From contig BJKQ01000002.1 in assembly GCA_006538405.1 (NCBI GenBank), positions 3,410,001 through 3,474,000 on the forward strand: a stretch of 64,000 bases of DNA, in the 5' to 3' direction. A model generated the notes under the pieces. The model was not told the DNA's origin and did not search any database. It saw nothing but the letters and a program-made list of their open reading frames with translations. Position numbers and translations under genes: made by a program. Shown one piece after another: positions 59,258 through 64,000 of this stretch. The DNA comes from Hansfordia pulvinata. Its lineage: Eukaryota > Ascomycota > Sordariomycetes > Xylariales. The stretch's first letter is position 1. Each line of letters opens with the position of its first letter.

Positions 59258-60793
59258 GGCGGGCAGAGGCGGAGGAGTCGCAGCAGTGCTACAGCGCAAG
59301 CAGGCAGGCGTGCGAGCGAGGGCAGAGCAGAGCAGAGAGACACGACACAGAGAAAGGCGTGGGCCGCGAGCGACGGGCGACGGGGATGGGGGCGCGGCGA
59401 TTGTCAGTGCGCGGCAGGGCAATGGGCTCTGCGTGTTTGACGATGCAAAAGGTGAGACGAGCGCGGAAGTGAACAGCTTTGCATTCCAGGAGAGCCGGGA
59501 AATTATGGTAATGATGGGGGGGGTGATGTCAGGTCGGGTCAGGGCTTGGGCAGCCGGGCAAAACGGCAGCGGTGGGCGACGGGCGGTGGGGGATGGAAAG
59601 CCGCTGGCACAGTTGGGGAGCAAGCACGAGGCAAGCAAGCGTAGCAAGGCAGGGCAAGGCAGGAAGGACAAGGCAAGGCAGGGCCAGCGCACGATGGGGC
59701 GATTATTTTTGTTTACATTGGGAGCTCGGGCAGCGAATAGGAGCGCAGCAACGGAAATGAAGAGCAAAATAGAAGCTGTGGTGGGGCTGCACCTCATGGA
59801 CTCAGTGACTCCTCATCCTGCAGCGGGAGTGCGGCTACTACGGGCTACTTACGAAAGGTAGCTACGTACCGCACGGCTCAGGTCAGGTCAGTTCAGTAGG
59901 TACATATGTCAGCTCACTGTGGCTGGCACGGGCCACAACGTCATTCCGACTAACGACGGCCGGGACCGCAATGGGGGCCGTCAACGTAACCTGACGGGGC
60001 CCGTGCCGTTCAGGACGGGGCTCCCATTCATTCATCGACTGCAGACATGGATTGGCAGACACCTAATAATAAGGTACACCTACTATTGAATATTCTGCTT
60101 CTTCGATCCCCGGGTAGCACAAGCACAGACTCTGCTTCTTGTCATGTCGTGCGCAGCAGAGGTCAGAGAGCAGGCGCCCAGGCAAACGAAACAAGACACC
60201 CGTCCTTCCCATGACAGTCTTCTCCGGGTCAACCTGGAGAGCCCGGTCCGGGTTGCGCTGGCCTGCCCGTGTCTACGAGTGTTTCCTCCCACCCACTTCA
60301 ATGTTCTGCCCCCATCTGATTACAGAGTACGGAGTACCTCAGGTACCTGGACGGAGGACGGCATGTGATTGTGGCAGCCAGTTCCCCGTCTCCCTGCCCA
60401 CAGCAGAGACGACTCCGCTCCGCGCCGTGCCGTGCCGTGTCGTATTGCTGCCGCCATCGAATGTCAGCAGCAGCAGCAGCAGCAGCAGATGCCGGCAACG
60501 ACTGCGGGGGAAGTATCCGCACCAAGAAACGTCACGCTCTACGAGCACTCTTCTGTAGATCCAGCCCGGCTGATTCCCCACGAGTCACGTCAGGGCCCCG
60601 GCCTAGCCTGGTCTACCAAAGGTTTAGGTAGGTAGCCTGTGTTCTTGTGGCCCCGGCCGCCCGGGTTCTCCGTGGGCGGGTTTCCGGGTCGTCGTGATGC
60701 CTGGTGCGTGGCGGGCCAGCCGCACCGGGTGATCCTACCTACCTTACCTACCCTACCTCCATTAATAATGATCTCTTGCGTGACACTCGACCC

Positions 60794-60840
<47 letters not shown>

Positions 60841-61053
60841 GGGCTGTCTTCCCTTCCAGCTGAATACCCAAGTGAAGTATTTAGGTAGGGAGTTCGGTCG
60901 GTAGACATCATCGCGAAAAGCCCCCTTTTTTCCTCAACCCTCACCCAACAGGCCCTTGAGTAAGAAAGAAAAGTAGCGTCCGGGAAAAAACGTAGAGCCC
61001 ACCGCCGCCCCAAGCCCAAAGGCCCCGAGACCAAGGGAGAAGAGAAAAGAAAC
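59258..61053. other. Divergent promoter region
   Basis: A 1.8-kb spacer between the Ser/Pro-rich gene (-) and the epoxide hydrolase (+). It has many GGTAGGTA/CCTACCTA-type motifs (about 59850-59910, 60624-60635, 60736-60755, 60883-60902) and a CT microsatellite. No further gene is seen. Confidence 0.5.
60795..60839. repeat. CT dinucleotide microsatellite
   Basis: About 22 CT units some 215 bp before the epoxide hydrolase start. CT tracts in this position are common around fungal transcription starts, so it may affect promoter activity. Confidence 0.9.
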
Positions 61054-62533
61054 ATGACAGACTCATCAGCCGCCGCCGCCGACAACGACGACGACATCAA
61101 GCCCTACACGGTGTCCGTGTCGCAGGCGCAGATCGACGACCTCAACGCGCGCCTGGCGCTGGCGCGCTTCCCGGACGAGCTCGACGGCGCGGGCTGGGAC
61201 ATGGGCGCGCCGCTCGCCGACGTCCGGCGGCTGGCGGCCCACTGGCGCGAGCGGTTCGACTGGGCCGGCTGGCGGGACGGGCTCAACGCGCTGCCGCAGT
61301 TCACGACGCCGATCCGGTGCGAGGGCGCGGGCGGGGGCGGGGGCGCGGGGTTCGAGTTCGAGGCTCTCGACGTCCACTTCGTCCACCTGCGCAGCAGCCG
61401 CGTCCACGGCGCCATCCCTTGCTCTGGATCCACGGCTGGCCCGGCAGCTTCCTCGAGGGCAGCAAGATATTCGCCGCGCTGGCCGAGGGCGGAGGGGACG
61501 ACGGGGGCGCCCACCACCCGGCCTTCCACGTCGTCGCCCCCTCCCTGCCCAACTTCGGCTTCTCCCAGGGTACCCGCAAGCGCGGCTTCGCCATGGAGCA
61601 GTACGCCGAGACGCTGAACAAGCTCATGCTGAAGCTGGGCTACGACCAGTACGTGACGCAGGGAGGTACGTTTTTCTTTTTCATCATCTTTTCTTCTTTC
61701 TTCTTCCTTTTATAATTAGGGGGGAAGGGGGGGGGGGGGGGGGGGGGAGCCGGGGGTTAAGAGGGGAGTGAACATGATGATGAAAAGGACAGGACTAACT
61801 CGAGATGTAAAACGTCAACCCTCTCCGTCTACACAGGAGACTGGGGCTGCCACATCAGCCGCGCCCTGGCGCACCTGTACCCGCGCCACTGCCGGGCGAC
61901 GCACTCCAACTTCGACGCGTCCCTGCCGCCCTCGCTGCTGCGCAACCCGGTCCTGGCAGTCCGGCACGCGTCGGCCCCTTACACGGCGCGCGAGCGGGCG
62001 GGCGCCGAGCGGTCGCGCTGGTTCCGCGACGAGGGCTACGGCTACAACGCGGAGCAGCAGACCAAGCCGCAGACGCTGGGGTACGCGCTGGCCGACTCCC
62101 CCGTGGCGCTGCTGGCCTGGCTGTGGGAGAAGCTGCGCGACTGGTCCGACGCGTACCCCTGGTCCGACGACGAGGTCTGCGCCTGGGTCAGCGTCTACTG
62201 GCTGAGCGCCGCGGGGCCGCGGCCAGCGTGCGCATCTACTACGAGACGGCCCACAACGTCGACGGCAGGCCGGGCAAGCTCGACTGGAGGCGCCTGAGGT
62301 CCTGGTCCCCCGGCGTCAAGCTCGGCTTCAGCCACTTCCCCATGGACCTCGAGGTGCGCCCCAGCTCGTGGGTCCGCACCCTCGGCACCACCGTCTTCGA
62401 GCGCCACCACGACAGCGGCGGCCACTTTGCCGCTTGGGAGCGGCCGGCCGAGCTGGTCGCCGATGTCAGGGACATGTTCCGCCGGGGCGGCGGCGCGTTC
62501 GGGGTCGTCGAGGGCCGGTCGGGGTATGCTTGA
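61054..62533 (+). CDS. Epoxide hydrolase, microsomal (EHN + alpha/beta-hydrolase) type, two frame breaks
   Basis: Exons 61054-61665 and 61837-62533 (171-nt intron with a 21-base G run) give about 436 aa once two frame breaks are allowed for. The N-terminal EHN domain has [26 protein letters not shown] and [15 protein letters not shown]. The hydrolase core shows [14 protein letters not shown] (oxyanion motif), LPNFGFS, and the nucleophile-containing [13 protein letters not shown], with the nucleophile Asp just after the splice. The catalytic His region is [14 protein letters not shown]. Breaks lie at CCC (61416-61418) and GGGGCC (about 62213-62222), each needing one added base. The family opens epoxides to diols in detoxification or metabolism. 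The motifs on both sides of each break are intact, so an assembly error is likely. Confidence 0.85.
61727..61747. repeat. Poly(G) run in epoxide hydrolase intron
   Basis: About 21 G inside the intron. It shows how homopolymer-rich this locus is. Confidence 0.85.
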
Positions 62534-62923
62534 GTTTCTTCTTTTTCTTCTTTCACTTCTTCTTCTTCTTCTTCTTCTCTTCTCTCGGGTCGACGGATCC
62601 TCGTCCCACCCCGGCAGCAGATCTCATGTCAATCAACGAAAGTCTCATGATGGAGTGGAATCAATCAAGAAGTAGCAGGTGGTATCATTTGGTGCCATGT
62701 CAAGTACGCAGCATGCAGACTCGCCGGTTCGCAGAGAGTCCGAGTAATAAAAGCAAAAAGTGGTATCATTGCTTGCTTGCAAGCCGAACACGCCCAATCT
62801 TGAACTGGTTTTCGTATCGCGTCGTCAATCGTGTCAGTGGTGTTCCGGCGCACCAGCCCCACCCCTCCGTAGGACTCGCACAAGCCCCTCTCCTCCATCC
62901 CGTGATCCCTCCTTGTCCGTCCA
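62534..62923. other. Convergent intergenic spacer
   Basis: A 390-bp 3'-to-3' gap that begins with a CTT-rich tract (about 62535-62580). No gene is seen. Confidence 0.6.
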
Positions 62924-63293
62924 TCAGGTCGACTTGCCCTTGACGGCGCGGCTGGCGGGCGCGGTGCCCTGGCGCTGGGTGTACAGGAGGTAGCCGAACC
63001 AGACGGCGACGAGGGTGCCGATTATGAAGAAGTTGTCTGGGGCGGGGTTTTCCGAAGGGTCAGCGAACAGTGCGGAGAAAGAGGGAGGGACGTGACGTTG
63101 ATGTAGAGGAAGAAGAAGAAGACTCACGAATGGCAAATCCCAGTGTGCCCTCGACAAAGTTGACAAAGCCGCTGAAGAGGCCGGCGATGGTGTTGAGGAT
63201 GCCCTGGAAGAAGTGCCAGACGGTGGCGAAGATGCCTTGGATGACCTCGAGCACCGACTGGAACAGGTGCGAGATGCCGGAAGCGATGCCCAT
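62924..63293 (-). CDS. Small membrane protein with 11-residue amphipathic repeats
   Basis: Exons, complement of 63128-63293 and 62924-63036 (91-nt intron), encode 92 aa. Residues 3-46 follow an 11-residue period: VLEVIQGIFAT, VWHFFQGILNT, IAGLFSGFVNF, preceded by IASGISHLFQS. Hydrophobic residues fall at positions 1, 4-5 and 8-9 of each unit, with Gly at 7 in three of them. A hydrophobic segment (about residues 56-74, NFFIIGTLVAVWFGYLLYT) then forms a likely transmembrane helix, followed by a short basic tail. I recognise no named family. Eleven-residue amphipathic repeats occur in lipid-surface-binding proteins such as perilipins and synucleins, so an organelle-membrane or lipid-droplet role is possible, by inference only. 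Confidence 0.75.
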
Positions 63294-64000
63294 GATGACG
63301 GTGGAGGTGACGGTGGAGGTGTAGATGTCGCGGTAAGGCTGTACTGAGCTGGTTGGTGAAAGATGGCGCGCGTATCCGTAGTACAGAGAGGTGCTGTCGC
63401 GGGAGTGTCGAGAATGTCGAGATGAGTGCTGGGGGACAGAAAGCTGCTGTCGACTGCTTTGGTTTGCGACGGGAAGCTGCTTGCGCCGGGAATAAATAGA
63501 GTCGGCTGCGAATCCTGCTTGTGCTCTGTCGCCAAGTTGCGCCTGGATGGAAGCGCCACCTTGCCTCAGCCTACGTCAGATGCCATCACCAACGCGCGCG
63601 CCCCGAGAGTCCACAGTCCTCTGGTTTTCCATGGGCGAAAACCCACCACCGAACCCCTGCCGCAGGCGCTGGGATCGCGTAGGAAAAGCTCCGGTGGCAG
63701 CCCAGGCCGGAGGGAGGCTGCACCAGCCACAGGGACCTCAGTTGACTTGGCCCAATCCATCTCTCTCTCTCTCTCTCTTTGTCTGGCGGGAGGTTCCTTC
63801 CCATCGCGATCCGCGGGCCTCGAGTGACGTCACCATCTCCCGCCCCCAAAAGCGGAAACACGCAGAGGCCCGCGTCACCTGTGATTCGTCAGGCATCTAC
63901 ATGTAATTTCTCAAGTGGGAGGTACATGTATTTGATCTTTTATCAACACCGTCCATGCAATGGGACCTCTCTTATCTTAGTAACCAACGAAAATCCCCAC
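63294..64000. other. Upstream region at window end
   Basis: Promoter and leader of the small membrane protein gene, with a short CT tract (about 63757-63779). No other gene is supported before the window ends. Confidence 0.5.

Noticed and set aside
57195..59861. Long plus-strand open frames opposite the SP/TP-rich gene
   Set aside because: They are antisense GC shadows with no domain motifs; the minus-strand frame has a consistent intron and conserved blocks.

Overview
This window is nuclear DNA of a filamentous ascomycete (Pezizomycotina), most likely a Sordariomycete and perhaps of the Hypocreales. The evidence is short spliceosomal introns (mostly 50-190 nt, GT...AG, branch sites like CTAAC), pyrimidine-rich leaders, GC-rich coding sequence and gene families typical of the group (fungal SET9, PEX11 family, bZIP with an NRQAQAAFRERR basic region, LrgA/LrgB-type membrane protein). 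There is no operon structure. I support 18 protein genes, plus one weaker candidate and two orphan exon-like fragments. I found no tRNA, rRNA, transposon or CRISPR array.

Layout. 1.3-3.2 kb (+): PARN/CAF1-type deadenylase. 3.7-4.7 (-): PEX11-family peroxisomal protein. 6.2-7.5 (-): aminoglycoside-phosphotransferase-fold kinase. 9.8-11.6 (+): LrgA-LrgB-like membrane protein. 13.1-13.8 (-): Pin1/Ess1 prolyl isomerase. 14.9-16.0 (+): RNA polymerase II subunit RPB9. 17.4-18.1 (-): mitochondrial ribosomal protein uL14m. 20.0-22.2 (+): SET9 H4K20 methyltransferase. 23.2-24.1 (+): small membrane-anchored protein of unknown function. 25.5-27.9 (+): FAD-dependent monooxygenase. 28.5-29.0 (-): weak low-complexity candidate. 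30.4-31.6 (-): STM1/SERBP1-type RNA-binding protein. 34.0-34.6 and 35.3-36.2 (-): two adjacent secreted proteins. 45.4-46.8 (-): polyQ bZIP factor, isolated between gene-free stretches of about 9 kb and 7 kb. 53.8-56.0 (-): LIM-type zinc-finger protein. 56.9-59.3 (-): Ser/Pro-rich basic nuclear-type protein. 61.1-62.5 (+): epoxide hydrolase. 62.9-63.3 (-): small membrane protein built on an 11-residue repeat.

Most genes are housekeeping and functionally unrelated: transcription and chromatin (RPB9, Ess1, SET9), mRNA turnover and translation (PARN-like, STM1-like, uL14m) and peroxisome (PEX11). The accessory flavour lies in the monooxygenase, epoxide hydrolase, LrgAB-like protein and secreted pair. 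I see no secondary-metabolite backbone gene.

Two window-wide signals stand out. First, five genes carry single-base frame breaks in G/C tracts, eight in total. Every one is repaired by adding one base, which points to homopolymer loss in the assembly rather than gene death. Second, an octamer (TACTCGTA / TACGAGTA), sometimes paired into a 14-bp palindrome, recurs at more than 20 intergenic places and in no coding exon. A second GGTAGGTA/AGGTACCT-type motif is also scattered through intergenic DNA.
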